Below are positions 1-8,172 of a stretch of 64,000 nt of DNA, piece after piece. The notes beneath the pieces were generated by a model that had not been told where the DNA came from, did not search any database, and saw only the letters and a list, made by a program, of their open reading frames with translations. The first letter of the stretch is position 1. Each line of letters begins with the position of its first letter. The DNA is from Syntrophus sp. PtaU1.Bin005 (GTDB taxonomy: Bacteria > Desulfobacterota > Syntrophia > Syntrophales > Syntrophaceae), in contig MVRU01000002.1 in NCBI GenBank assembly GCA_002067745.1, positions 37,873 through 101,872 on the forward strand, in the 5' to 3' direction. A program made the position numbers and the translations under genes.

Positions 1-163
1 TCTCAAGATAAGGACGCCCTTCCGTGAACTTCTCCAATCCGCGGAACTCGTCCACATGGAAAAAAGTCTCCTCAACCTCTCCCTGTTCGTTCAGATGAAT
101 CGTTATACGCCCGTGGCCCTCGATTCTCGTCACGGGTTCAATGGTTATTTTGCGAGCGCTCAT
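1..163 (-). CDS. [NiFe] hydrogenase large subunit, N-terminal part (cut by window edge)
   Basis: Only the first 54 codons are present. The reverse strand starts ATG at 163 behind an AAGGAG ribosome site and encodes an N-terminus containing [12 protein letters not shown], the conserved opening of [NiFe] hydrogenase large subunits (HoxH/MvhA type). The nickel-binding CxxC motifs lie beyond the edge. It follows the small subunit by 12 bases and is the last visible gene of the operon driven from about 2640. Expected role: the catalytic subunit of a cytoplasmic bidirectional hydrogenase that evolves or consumes H2 with electrons exchanged through the neighbouring NuoG-like protein. Family assignment is firm; the exact subgroup is inferred from the neighbours. 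Confidence 0.88.
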   Translation of the reverse strand, partial: MSARKITIEPVTRIEGHGRITIHLNEQGEVEETFFHVDEFRGLEKFTEGRPYLE

Positions 164-175
164 GGTTGTTCTCCT

Positions 176-721
176 TTAGTCATACTTGAAGTATTGGGGC
201 GGAAGGACAACAGGCGTGCGCCCCGCGAGCAGTTCCGACAGGGCATAGAATATCGCATCGGCACTCGGAGGGCACCCGGGGATGAACAGATCAACCTTTA
301 CCACCTTGTCGACACCAACCACTTCATCGAGAGGGATGCCGAGTTCCGGGGAGTCGGGAATGAGGCCATCAACGGTGCTTTCCGTCTCCAGGTAGGCACG
401 CTTTAATGTCGCCTGCGTTCCGCTGAGATTACGCATGGCGGGAATGCCCCCGAAAGTGGCGCAGTCGCCCAGGGCGATAAGGATCTCGCATCGCTCGCGC
501 ATCTGCTTGGCGACTTCCACGTTATGGGTATTGCAGATGGCGCCCTCGAGAATTCCCACGGTCACACCCTCCTTCGGAGGGTGCTTCAGGTCCGTTATAG
601 GGCTTGATGTAAATTCCACCAGCTCCATCAACTTGAGGATGCGATCGTCAATGTCGAGAAAAGACATGTGACATCCGGCGCAACCGGCCAGCCAGTCTGT
701 AGCAATCTTGACCTTTGACAT
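176..721 (-). CDS. hoxY: [NiFe] hydrogenase small subunit (HoxY-like, NADH-ubiquinone oxidoreductase 20 kDa family)
   Basis: 181 residues, the short form lacking Tat signal and membrane anchor, so cytoplasmic. Cysteines for the proximal [4Fe-4S] cluster are visible: C14 and C17 in LAGCAGCHMSF, one in GDCATFGG and one in IPGCPPSAD. This size and pattern match HoxY of NAD-linked bidirectional hydrogenases and MvhG of F420-non-reducing hydrogenases. It relays electrons between the Ni-Fe site and the Fe-S clusters of the protein encoded just upstream (14 bases away). A ribosome site AAGGAG precedes the ATG. HoxY versus MvhG cannot be settled without the full large subunit; the NuoG-like neighbour favours the NAD-linked type. 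Confidence 0.85.
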   Translation of the reverse strand: MSKVKIATDWLAGCAGCHMSFLDIDDRILKLMELVEFTSSPITDLKHPPKEGVTVGILEGAICNTHNVEVAKQMRERCEILIALGDCATFGGIPAMRNLSGTQATLKRAYLETESTVDGLIPDSPELGIPLDEVVGVDKVVKVDLFIPGCPPSADAIFYALSELLAGRTPVVLPPQYFKYD

Positions 722-735
722 GGATCAGTCTCCTT

Positions 736-2520
736 TCACTTCAATTCCTGTGCGGCGCGGGCCGAGATATCAGCGAAGGATGCGCCGATGTTTTTTCCCA
801 GTCTGTCGCCCAGCATGGCGAGGATTTCCCAGTCAGGCTTGGCTTCTCCTTCGGGCTCCACGGCCTGGTTGGCCATCTGTACAATTCCTTCGGTATTGGT
901 CAGGGAGCCGGACCGCTCCGACCAGATCGCAGAGGGAAGCACCACGTCGGCCCTGTCGGTAAGCAGGGAGGCGTAACCGGCCTGGAGGATGACGAAGGCG
1001 TCTGGATCCAATGTGTTCAGGATATCTCCTCCATTCCAATCCGCCTCGCCCAACATCGTGTAGAGGATCTTGGCCGAGGCTGGCTGGAAGCCGTTATTCA
1101 TCCCGAATGCCACGGCAGCTCGCGTATTGACGCCCGGTTCAAGGGAGACGAAAACGGCTTTTGCGGCGAGCCTTGTGAGGGCCTGCGCCGCCTGCTCGGT
1201 GACATCCTTTCCATAGAGAACGGCCACCTTCTTCACGGTGTCGGCGATCTCGATCGCTTTCCCGATGTCTTCAATGTTCAGGGTGGTTTCGGCAACAGGG
1301 GACAGTCCGTTTTCCCCGTCATCGACTACGATCAGCCGCGTCCCTTTGTCGACGAGACGCTTAACCAGGAAGGAGGCGACGGGCTGATCCGAAACGGGAT
1401 TTGCGCCAACCACAAGAATCAGGTCGCTCCCTGAAAGGTCGCTGAGGTTGCCCGTTTTCTGAGCCATCAAATCAGGGGATGCGCCGGAGAGGAGGCCCAC
1501 ATTTTGGGCATTAAGTCCTTCCTTGAAGAGGCGGTTGGCTAGATACAGCGCTTCGTTGGTTGCGTCACCCGAAATCAGCAAGCCTATCTCCGTTGCCTTG
1601 GCATTTTCCATTTTGTCGGCGATTCCTGCAATGGCTTCTTCCCAGCTTGCCGTCTCAAGCTTTTTCCCACGGCGGATCATGGGCTGGAGAAGGCGCTTTC
1701 GTTCGTCATAGAGCGGTTCAAAACGGCCGCTTTTGCAGAGCAATCCGCCATTTACCGGTGAGCCCCAGTCACCTTCGATGCGCAGGACGTTGCCGCCCCG
1801 CGTTATGATCGATGTCCCGCAACCGATGCTGCACCGGTTGCAGATGCTCTTAACACGCTCCGCCTGATTGCTGCGTCCCATAAAAGAGCTGCGCCGGTCG
1901 GTAAGGGTTCCCGTGGGGCAAAACTGCAGGCAGTTGCCACAGGAAATACAGGTGGACTGGGAAAAAGGCATGTTGGCGTCTGCGCTGACCATCGCCAGGG
2001 ATCCGCGCTGACTGAGCCCGAGGGTGTGGTTGGCAACAAGTTCATTACAGGCCCGTACACAGCGCTGGCACAACACGCAGCGGTTCTGGTCCATGAAGAA
2101 ATACGTTCGGGTGGAATCTACGGGGAATGCCCGGGTGTAAGTCGGAAAGACCCAGTGATCAATTCCATAGAGATATCCGAGGTTTTGCAGTTCACAATCA
2201 CCGCTCATCTCGCAGAACGGACAGTAGTGGTTTCGCTCGGAAAACAGCATGTCCAGGATGAGCTTTCTGGCGGCCACCACTTTCGGAGATTCCGTTTCGA
2301 CTTCCATGCCCTCAAAGACCGGAAACGTGCATGACGTTACAAGGCTTCTCTGTCCCTTCACTTCAACGACGCAAATTCGGCAGGCACCGATCGGTTCGAG
2401 TTTTGGGTGATGACAAAGTGTAGGAATGTTGATCCCCACTGATTTCGCGGCATCAAGAATCGTAACGCCCTGCGGCGCAAGCACTTCACTGCCGTTCATA
2501 GTGATTCTTATTTTAACCAT
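736..2520 (-). CDS. NuoG/HoxU-like iron-sulfur protein with truncated molybdopterin-oxidoreductase domain
   Basis: 594 residues. N-terminal [2Fe-2S] domain (about 1-80, Cys in TLCHHPKLEPIGACRICVVEV and SCTF), His-Cys [4Fe-4S] segment (HYCPFCEMSGDCELQ), two-cluster ferredoxin part (CVLCQRCVRAC, CISCGNCLQFCP), the extra NuoG cluster (CNRCSIGCGT) and a degenerate molybdopterin-type domain to the C-terminus. It resembles complex I NuoG more than the short HoxU, and should wire the [NiFe] hydrogenase to a flavoprotein. Its own operon carries no NuoE or NuoF, so the diaphorase partners are probably the NuoE-like and NuoF-like proteins encoded at 8.7-9.2 and 5.1-8.1 kb. First gene of its operon, with a GGAGGAG ribosome site and a good promoter 120 bases upstream. 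Confidence 0.85.
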   Translation of the reverse strand: MVKIRITMNGSEVLAPQGVTILDAAKSVGINIPTLCHHPKLEPIGACRICVVEVKGQRSLVTSCTFPVFEGMEVETESPKVVAARKLILDMLFSERNHYCPFCEMSGDCELQNLGYLYGIDHWVFPTYTRAFPVDSTRTYFFMDQNRCVLCQRCVRACNELVANHTLGLSQRGSLAMVSADANMPFSQSTCISCGNCLQFCPTGTLTDRRSSFMGRSNQAERVKSICNRCSIGCGTSIITRGGNVLRIEGDWGSPVNGGLLCKSGRFEPLYDERKRLLQPMIRRGKKLETASWEEAIAGIADKMENAKATEIGLLISGDATNEALYLANRLFKEGLNAQNVGLLSGASPDLMAQKTGNLSDLSGSDLILVVGANPVSDQPVASFLVKRLVDKGTRLIVVDDGENGLSPVAETTLNIEDIGKAIEIADTVKKVAVLYGKDVTEQAAQALTRLAAKAVFVSLEPGVNTRAAVAFGMNNGFQPASAKILYTMLGEADWNGGDILNTLDPDAFVILQAGYASLLTDRADVVLPSAIWSERSGSLTNTEGIVQMANQAVEPEGEAKPDWEILAMLGDRLGKNIGASFADISARAAQELK

Positions 2521-2641
2521 ATGATGCTCCTCCTTGTATCATGCAGCGATTACTTAGATAAGCTTAATGGAAACCGTAACGGCCTGGAACCCGCAAAGAA
2601 TTATTTGATTGCCTTTTCACAGAAAAAGTTATCATTAATTT

Positions 2642-2671
2642 ATAATAACACTCGGAAATTAGAGATGTCAA
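2642..2671 (-). promoter_or_regulatory. Candidate sigma-70 promoter for the [NiFe] hydrogenase operon
   Basis: On the minus strand TTGACA (2671-2666) and TATTAT (2647-2642) are separated by 18 bases in an A+T-rich stretch. This predicts a leader of roughly 115 bases before the NuoG-like start at 2520. The perfect -35 box shows that canonical -35 recognition is probably used in this organism. Prediction from sequence only. Confidence 0.55.
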
Positions 2672-2839
2672 TCACTATGACAATGCTCCTCAAACTCAAC
2701 TTCAGCTGCGGTAACCCATTTTGTGCGACATGTTGAAGAGTATGCGGAACTTGGCAAAAACGTCTCTTATACGGATGGGTTAAACCAAAAAAATGATCGG
2801 GAGGTAAAAAAGCACCATCAAACGGGAAGATCGATGATC

Positions 2840-2857
2840 TTTTGAACATGTTCAAAA
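2840..2857. promoter_or_regulatory. 18-bp perfect palindrome, possible operator
   Basis: TTTTGAACATGTTCAAAA is a perfect inverted repeat with no loop, lying about 170 bases upstream of the candidate [NiFe] hydrogenase promoter and downstream of the [FeFe] hydrogenase terminator. Its symmetry suits a dimeric helix-turn-helix regulator bound upstream. No regulator is identified, and a chance palindrome in A+T-rich DNA is possible. Confidence 0.35.
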
Positions 2858-3099
2858 AAAACCGGGATCAGCCTGGAAAATGACTCCATGGGGATTTGTC
2901 GAACTGTCAGCGGGGCTGTGATCACTGGTTTGCTCTCTTATTCAGTTCATGGACCGGAAATCTTAAACTGGGAAAAAGGATGAAAGGCGGGTACGGCGTG
3001 CGGAAATAACGTATCGACAGCAGAGGAAGAGATAAGGGGATAGAATAAACCATTCTTCCAGATTCCCAAAATTCCGGGTTTTGTCGTGCAATAACCAAA

Positions 3100-3127
3100 G
3101 GGGGTTTGACCGGACGGTCAAACCCCC
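3100..3127 (-). terminator. Rho-independent-type terminator after the [FeFe] hydrogenase operon
   Basis: A perfect 12-bp stem (GGGGGTTTGACC with GGTCAAACCCCC) and a four-base loop start about 9 bases past the hydA stop codon. On the minus strand it is followed by a modest T-rich tract (TTTGGTTATT). It separates the [FeFe] operon from the [NiFe] operon, which has its own promoter. Confidence 0.75.
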
Positions 3128-3135
3128 TCCTGGAA

Positions 3136-4962
3136 TCAGTGAACTCGCTGCTCCAAGTTTTCTGCGTGGTGTTCAGGCATCTCCGTCCCGCCCAACTTGA
3201 CATCCTTGTGGGGAAGTTCGGTGCCCCGCTTTGTGTAGTGGGTGTGAAGAAGCCTGTGTGAAAGTTCTCCGTTTGGCTGCCCCAGGAAGGTCTCATAGGC
3301 CTTCCTGATTGAGGCGTTCTCGTGTGACTGCCGGTGCTCCTGGACCTCGGAGTCATCTTCGTAGAGCGCCTGGGAGCGCAGTGTACGGATTTCGTTTGTC
3401 GTCGGAATCGGCTCACCGCCGCCGGCGATGCAGCCACCGGGGCAGGTCATGAACTCGATGAAGGCCCAGTCCGCCTCGCCGGAACGGATCCTGTCGAGGA
3501 TTTTTCTGGCATTAGCCATTCCATGGGCAACGGCCACTTTGACCTTTCCCAGTTCCCCCACCTCAAGAGCGGCTTCTTTAACGCCATCCAGGCCGCGGAC
3601 GGGGGTCACGTCGAGACTCTGAAGGTTCTCACCCGTTACAACGGCGTAAACGGTCCTCAGCGCCGCTTCCATGACTCCTCCCGTGGCTCCGAAAATCGTT
3701 GCCGCACCGGTATACTCACCCATGGGGGCGTCGAAGGTTTCATCGGGCAGATTGACAAAGTCAATGCCCGCTTCCTTGATCATCCGGCCGAGTTCTCTTG
3801 TCGTGAGAACGTAATCCACGTCCCGGTAACCCGATGCGCACATCTCAGGCCGCTGGGCTTCAAACTTCTTTGCCGTACAGGGCATGATCGAGACAACGAC
3901 CATGTCTTTCGGGTCGACTCCTGCTGTCCTGGCATAATAGGTCTTGGCCATGGCCCCGAACATCTGCTGGGGCGATTTGCAGGTGGAAATGTGATCAAGA
4001 AGATCCGGGTAGAAGTGTTCACAGAACTTGATCCAGCCTGGGCTGCAGGAGGTGATCATCGGGAGGGCACCGCCGGTCTTGACCCTGTGCAGAAGCTCCG
4101 TCCCCTCCTCCATAATGGTGAGATCTGCAGCGAAGTTCGTGTCGAACACCTTGTCGAATCCAAGACGCCTCAGGGCCGCGATCATTTTTCCAGTTACAAG
4201 GCTTCCGGGGGGCATTCCGAATTCCTCGCCCAGGGCCGCACGGATTGCCGGTGCCTCCTGAACGACGACATGCTTTGTCGGGTCCTCGAGAGCCTTCCAG
4301 ACTTTATCCACATCATCTTTCTCATAAAGGGCTCCCACGGGGCAGACCATGATGCACTGCCCGCAGGCGATACAGTTGGTCTCCAGCAGGGGAAGATTGA
4401 AGGCCGGCGCTACCTTGACTTCGCTGCCGCGCCACGACGGGGTCAGGACGTTGACGGTCTGGACCTTATCGCAAACGGCGACGCATCGGTGGCACTGGAT
4501 GCACTTGCGGCTGTCGCGCACAATGGATGGGCTCGACATGTCTATCATGCTTTCCCTCTGGTATTCCGGGTATGGGAAGCGCACTTCCCTCACTCCCGTA
4601 ATTTCGGCCACCTTCTGAAGATCGCAATTTCCGTTGCGGACGCAGTGGTTGCATTCCGTGGGATGATTGGACAGAAGCAGTTCGACGACCATGCGGCGCG
4701 CCGTTCTCACGCGCTCCGTGTTCGTCCGCACGACCATGTTGTTCGCTACCGGGTAAACACAAGAAGCCACAAGGCTTCTCATCCCGTCGACTTCCGTGAC
4801 GCAGACGCGGCAAGCGCCCGGAAAATGATCCAGCTCCTGGTAGGCGCAAAGGGTAGGAATCCTGATCCCCAGCTTCTTTGCCGCCTGCAGGATGGTTGTT
4901 CCAGGTTCAACTTGCACACTTTGGTTGTCTATCGTAACGTTTAACATTTCATTGGAATCCAT
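3136..4962 (-). CDS. hydA: [FeFe] hydrogenase catalytic subunit (HydA/HndD)
   Basis: 608 residues. Order of domains: [2Fe-2S] ferredoxin domain (about 1-80), His-Cys [4Fe-4S] (CNHCVRNGNC), two [4Fe-4S] clusters (CIQCHRCVAVC, CIACGQCIMVCP, about 150-215), H-cluster domain, and a small-subunit-like C-terminal region. H-cluster motifs are TSCSPGW, MPCTAKKFE and EFMTCPGGCIAGGGEP. It reversibly reduces protons to H2; with the NuoE/NuoF-type partners encoded upstream it should use NAD(P)H and reduced ferredoxin together (confurcation), as in Thermotoga HydABC and Desulfovibrio Hnd. Gene order NuoE, ferredoxin, NuoF, HydA equals hndABCD. The first motif has Ser where many family members have a second Cys. 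ATG start with AGGAG; terminator directly after. Confidence 0.93.
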   Translation of the reverse strand: MDSNEMLNVTIDNQSVQVEPGTTILQAAKKLGIRIPTLCAYQELDHFPGACRVCVTEVDGMRSLVASCVYPVANNMVVRTNTERVRTARRMVVELLLSNHPTECNHCVRNGNCDLQKVAEITGVREVRFPYPEYQRESMIDMSSPSIVRDSRKCIQCHRCVAVCDKVQTVNVLTPSWRGSEVKVAPAFNLPLLETNCIACGQCIMVCPVGALYEKDDVDKVWKALEDPTKHVVVQEAPAIRAALGEEFGMPPGSLVTGKMIAALRRLGFDKVFDTNFAADLTIMEEGTELLHRVKTGGALPMITSCSPGWIKFCEHFYPDLLDHISTCKSPQQMFGAMAKTYYARTAGVDPKDMVVVSIMPCTAKKFEAQRPEMCASGYRDVDYVLTTRELGRMIKEAGIDFVNLPDETFDAPMGEYTGAATIFGATGGVMEAALRTVYAVVTGENLQSLDVTPVRGLDGVKEAALEVGELGKVKVAVAHGMANARKILDRIRSGEADWAFIEFMTCPGGCIAGGGEPIPTTNEIRTLRSQALYEDDSEVQEHRQSHENASIRKAYETFLGQPNGELSHRLLHTHYTKRGTELPHKDVKLGGTEMPEHHAENLEQRVH

Positions 4963-5053
4963 ACAATTTTATTCTCCTATCAAGGGACGCTCCCTGCAGG
5001 CAGGCCCTTTGGCTCATTCCTGCAGGGAGTGCTGAAACATTAAAATTTCAGGA

Positions 5054-8000
5054 TCAGAGCTCCACATCACAGCGCAGGCACCGGGTCGCCTCTTTCATGG
5101 CGATCTCCCGGGCATATCCGAGTTCGACCTCCAGGAAATTCGACTTCCGGAGAGATGATTCCATCTCAGGCATCGCTGCCATGGGGCATTCCACCGTTTC
5201 TTCATCCATGACGAAGGGGATGGAGATTTCTTCTTCCGGCGGGGGCGTCCAGGCCGGTTCGCCATTCTTCTTCCGGATGGAGGCATCGATATCGTCGGCG
5301 GCCTGGTGTCCTGCCGCGATTGCCTTGATGACCGTGCTGGGGCCTGTGACAGCGTCCCCGCCGGCGAAAAACTTCGGGTTTGTCGTTCCGGAGCGGAACC
5401 CGTTGCCTGCTACATCGAAACAGGACCATTTGTTGACGGAAACGTTGCTTCCCTCGGGAACAAAGGTCAGATCAGGCGTCTGGCCGATTGCGGCGATGAC
5501 GGTGTTCACGGCAAGGGTGAAATTGGACCCCTCGATCACGACAGGGCGCTTGCGTCCACTGGAGTCGAAATCCCCAAGGGTCATCCTCTGGCACTCGATC
5601 GCCGTGGTCTGTCCGTCTGATCCGATCACCCGCACAGGCGCGACGAGGTACTCAATTTTGATTCCTTCGTGTTCGGCCGCTTCGATTTCCTCCTTGGCGG
5701 CGGGCATATCCTCCCGAAGGCGACGATAGAGGATGGTGACGTCAGCCCCGAGCCTCAGTGCCGTGCGCGCCGCGTCGATGGCGGAATTGCCGCCGCCGAT
5801 GACGGCGACCCGGTCGCCCAGCGATTTCTGGCTGCTTGTCCAGGCCGCTTCGTTCATGTTGAAATCGCGCAGGAACTCAACACCGCCCCAGACGCCCTTG
5901 AGGTCCTCGCCCTCGATGCCCATTCTCTGGCTCTTGTGGGCGCCCGGTGCAAGGTAAACGACATCAAAGTCTCTGTTCACGTCATCCCAGGAGATGTCGC
6001 GTCCGACTCGAACGCCGCACTGAATAGCTACTCCAAGTTTCCGGATGTCATCGATTTCCCTGTTCAGAATTTCCCGGGGCAGCCGGTAGGAGGGGATACC
6101 CCAGCTGAGCATGCCGCCCGGAGTGGGAAGCTCTTCAAATACCTTGACGCTGTAACCGCGCAGCGCAAGGTCCCTGGCGCAGGTCAGGCCGGCAGGGCCT
6201 GCCCCGATCACGGCGATCTTTTCCTTCCGTGTCACGCTGACAGGCTTGATGTCAGGCCGAGGTGCCTGATCCGTAATGTATCGCTTCAGGTACTTGATGG
6301 AAACGGGTTCATCCAGGGTCCCCCGGCGGCATTTGGTCATGCACTGGTGGTCGCAGACGCGGCCGCAGGCTGAGGGGAAGGGGTTTGTTTTCAGCAGCAC
6401 CTTGTAGGCATCCTCCACCCGGTCGGCGCGAACGAGCGCAATGTAGGAAGGAATGTCCATCTCGATCGGACAGGTATGCTGGCAGGGTGACTTGAAAAGA
6501 GCTGTACAGACAGCGGCGCGGCATTTTTTGTCGCGGATGTGCTCCTCATACTCATCCCGGAAATACCTGAGGGTGGAAAGCAGGGGATTGGGGGCCGTCT
6601 GGCCCAGACCGCACAGGGCGGCATCCTTGACCGTGTAGGCCATTTCCTCGAGAAGTTCGATGTCCCCTTCCTTCCCTTTTCCATTGCAGATGTTGGTGAG
6701 AATTTCGAGCATCCTCTTTGTGCCTTCGCGGCAGGGAGTGCACTTCCCGCAGGATTCTTCCTTGCAGAAATCCATGAAGAAACGCGCCATGTCGACGGCG
6801 CACTTGTCTTCGTTCATGACGATAAGTCCGCCGGATCCCATGATGGCGCCCAGTTCGGCCACCTTCTCATAATCGACGGACGCGTTGAGGTGCTGGATGG
6901 GAATGCAGCCGCCGGAAGGACCGCCGAGCTGTGCGGCCTTGAATTTCTTGCCGCCGGGGATCCCGTTGCCGATGTCATAGATGATGGTTCCCAAGGTTGT
7001 GCCCATGGGAACTTCCACGAGACCCACATTGTTGACGTCGCCGGTGAGCGCAAAAACCTTCGTCCCCTTGGACTTTTCCGTACCCACGTTGGCGTACCAT
7101 TCGCCGCCCCGCAGAACGATCTGGCCGATATTAGCCAGCGTTTCCACGTTGTTGAGCACGCTGGGTTTTCCCCAAAGGCCGGCCTCGGCGGGGAAGGGCG
7201 GTCTCGGACGCGGCATGCCGCGCTTGCCCTCGATGGAGGTCATCAGGGCTGTTTCCTCGCCGCAGACGAAAGCGCCGGCGCCCTGGTAGATCTCGATGTC
7301 GAAATCAAAGCCGGTATCCAGGATGTTGTTGCCCAGAAGGCCCATTTCGCGGGCCTGCGCAAGGGCCACGTTAAGGCGCTGGATGGCAAGGGGATATTCG
7401 GCACGGCAGTATATGTAACCCTTGTTCGATCCGATCGCCTTGGCGGCGATCACCATGCCCTCAAGAACGGCGTGGGGGTCCGCCTCCAGAACGCTGCGGT
7501 CCATGAACGCCCCGGGATCTCCCTCATCGGCGTTGCAGAGAACATACTTTGTGTCCCCTGTGAAGCGCTGGGCGAACTGCCACTTGAGCCCCGTCGGGAA
7601 TCCTCCTCCGCCGCGGCCGCGCAGACCGGATGTGAGGACTTCCTGTACGATCTGTTCGGGCGTCAGTTCCGTGAGGGCCTTGGCCATGCCGGCATAACCG
7701 TCCCGGGCGATATACTCCTCGATGTTTTCCGGGTCGATGAGGCCGCGGTTACGCAGAACGCGGAGATCCTGGAGGGCAAAGAAAGGAATGTCCTGCATGG
7801 AGGGAATTCCCTCTTCCTTGCCCGGTTCCTTGAAGAAGAGTCTTTCCACGGGGCGTCCCTTGATAAAATGCTCTTCGACGAGTTCAGGGACATCCTCCGT
7901 CTTGATTTGCATATAGATGATACCCTCGGGGTAGACGACCATGATGGGCCCCATGGCGCAGAATCCGTTGCAGCCTGTTTCCACGACCTTGATTTCTTCC

Positions 8001-8113
8001 GACAGGTTGCGCTTATTGAGCTCGTCGATAAGGGCTTTCTTGACGGCAATACTGCCCGATGCGTGGCACCCGGTACCACCGCAGACAAGTGCGTGCGAGC
8101 GAAAAACTTTCAT
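5054..8113 (-). CDS. hydB: HydB/HndC-type NuoF flavoprotein fused to GltD/NfnB-like NAD(P)H oxidoreductase
   Basis: 1019 residues, far longer than HydB or HndC (about 500-630). Order: thioredoxin-like [2Fe-2S] domain (1-95; Cys in VCGGTGC and GCNGFC), NuoF core with the FMN/NADH loop GLRGRGGGGFPTG and GAGAFVCGEETAL, SLBB-type region, and the N3 cluster ESCGKCTPCREG (near 450). The C-terminal ferredoxin domain usual in HydB is replaced from about 545 by a GltD-type module: Fe-S motifs CQHTCP, ACGRVCDHQCMTKC, then two nucleotide-binding folds (VIGAGPAGLTCA near 640; VIGGGNSAIDAA) and a final CLRCDVEL. The tail resembles the NADPH-side subunit of NfnAB and glutamate synthase, suggesting a complex that couples NADH, NADPH, ferredoxin and H2. 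Frame is continuous, so the fusion is real in the sequence. GAGGA ribosome site. Confidence 0.93.
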   Translation of the reverse strand: MKVFRSHALVCGGTGCHASGSIAVKKALIDELNKRNLSEEIKVVETGCNGFCAMGPIMVVYPEGIIYMQIKTEDVPELVEEHFIKGRPVERLFFKEPGKEEGIPSMQDIPFFALQDLRVLRNRGLIDPENIEEYIARDGYAGMAKALTELTPEQIVQEVLTSGLRGRGGGGFPTGLKWQFAQRFTGDTKYVLCNADEGDPGAFMDRSVLEADPHAVLEGMVIAAKAIGSNKGYIYCRAEYPLAIQRLNVALAQAREMGLLGNNILDTGFDFDIEIYQGAGAFVCGEETALMTSIEGKRGMPRPRPPFPAEAGLWGKPSVLNNVETLANIGQIVLRGGEWYANVGTEKSKGTKVFALTGDVNNVGLVEVPMGTTLGTIIYDIGNGIPGGKKFKAAQLGGPSGGCIPIQHLNASVDYEKVAELGAIMGSGGLIVMNEDKCAVDMARFFMDFCKEESCGKCTPCREGTKRMLEILTNICNGKGKEGDIELLEEMAYTVKDAALCGLGQTAPNPLLSTLRYFRDEYEEHIRDKKCRAAVCTALFKSPCQHTCPIEMDIPSYIALVRADRVEDAYKVLLKTNPFPSACGRVCDHQCMTKCRRGTLDEPVSIKYLKRYITDQAPRPDIKPVSVTRKEKIAVIGAGPAGLTCARDLALRGYSVKVFEELPTPGGMLSWGIPSYRLPREILNREIDDIRKLGVAIQCGVRVGRDISWDDVNRDFDVVYLAPGAHKSQRMGIEGEDLKGVWGGVEFLRDFNMNEAAWTSSQKSLGDRVAVIGGGNSAIDAARTALRLGADVTILYRRLREDMPAAKEEIEAAEHEGIKIEYLVAPVRVIGSDGQTTAIECQRMTLGDFDSSGRKRPVVIEGSNFTLAVNTVIAAIGQTPDLTFVPEGSNVSVNKWSCFDVAGNGFRSGTTNPKFFAGGDAVTGPSTVIKAIAAGHQAADDIDASIRKKNGEPAWTPPPEEEISIPFVMDEETVECPMAAMPEMESSLRKSNFLEVELGYAREIAMKEATRCLRCDVEL

Positions 8114-8172
8114 TAAATCTTATCCTCCTCTGTAAATGGAATCCACAATTGGGGACAACCGTCCCCGTCCCC

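Larger units (their letters stand above)
2521..3135. other. Intergenic region between the [FeFe] and [NiFe] hydrogenase operons
   Basis: 615 bases without a convincing gene; short ORFs on both strands have no ribosome site, recognisable product or coding-type codon use. The region holds the terminator of the upstream operon, the 18-bp palindrome and the promoter listed separately. The rest, about 2860-3095, shows nothing I can interpret. Confidence 0.6.

Noticed and set aside
2521..2855. Two short ORFs of 71 codons on opposite strands in the hydrogenase intergenic region
   Set aside because: They overlap the predicted promoter, have no ribosome sites, A+T-rich random codon use, and no recognisable product.
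3334..4944. 536-codon plus-strand ORF opposite hydA
   Set aside because: It mirrors the third-position G/C bias of the real hydA gene, has no ribosome site and no recognisable domain; the minus strand encodes a complete [FeFe] hydrogenase.
6539..8116. 525-codon plus-strand ORF opposite the HydB-GltD fusion gene
   Set aside because: Shadow of a G+C-rich gene; product has no family features and the opposite frame is clearly coding.
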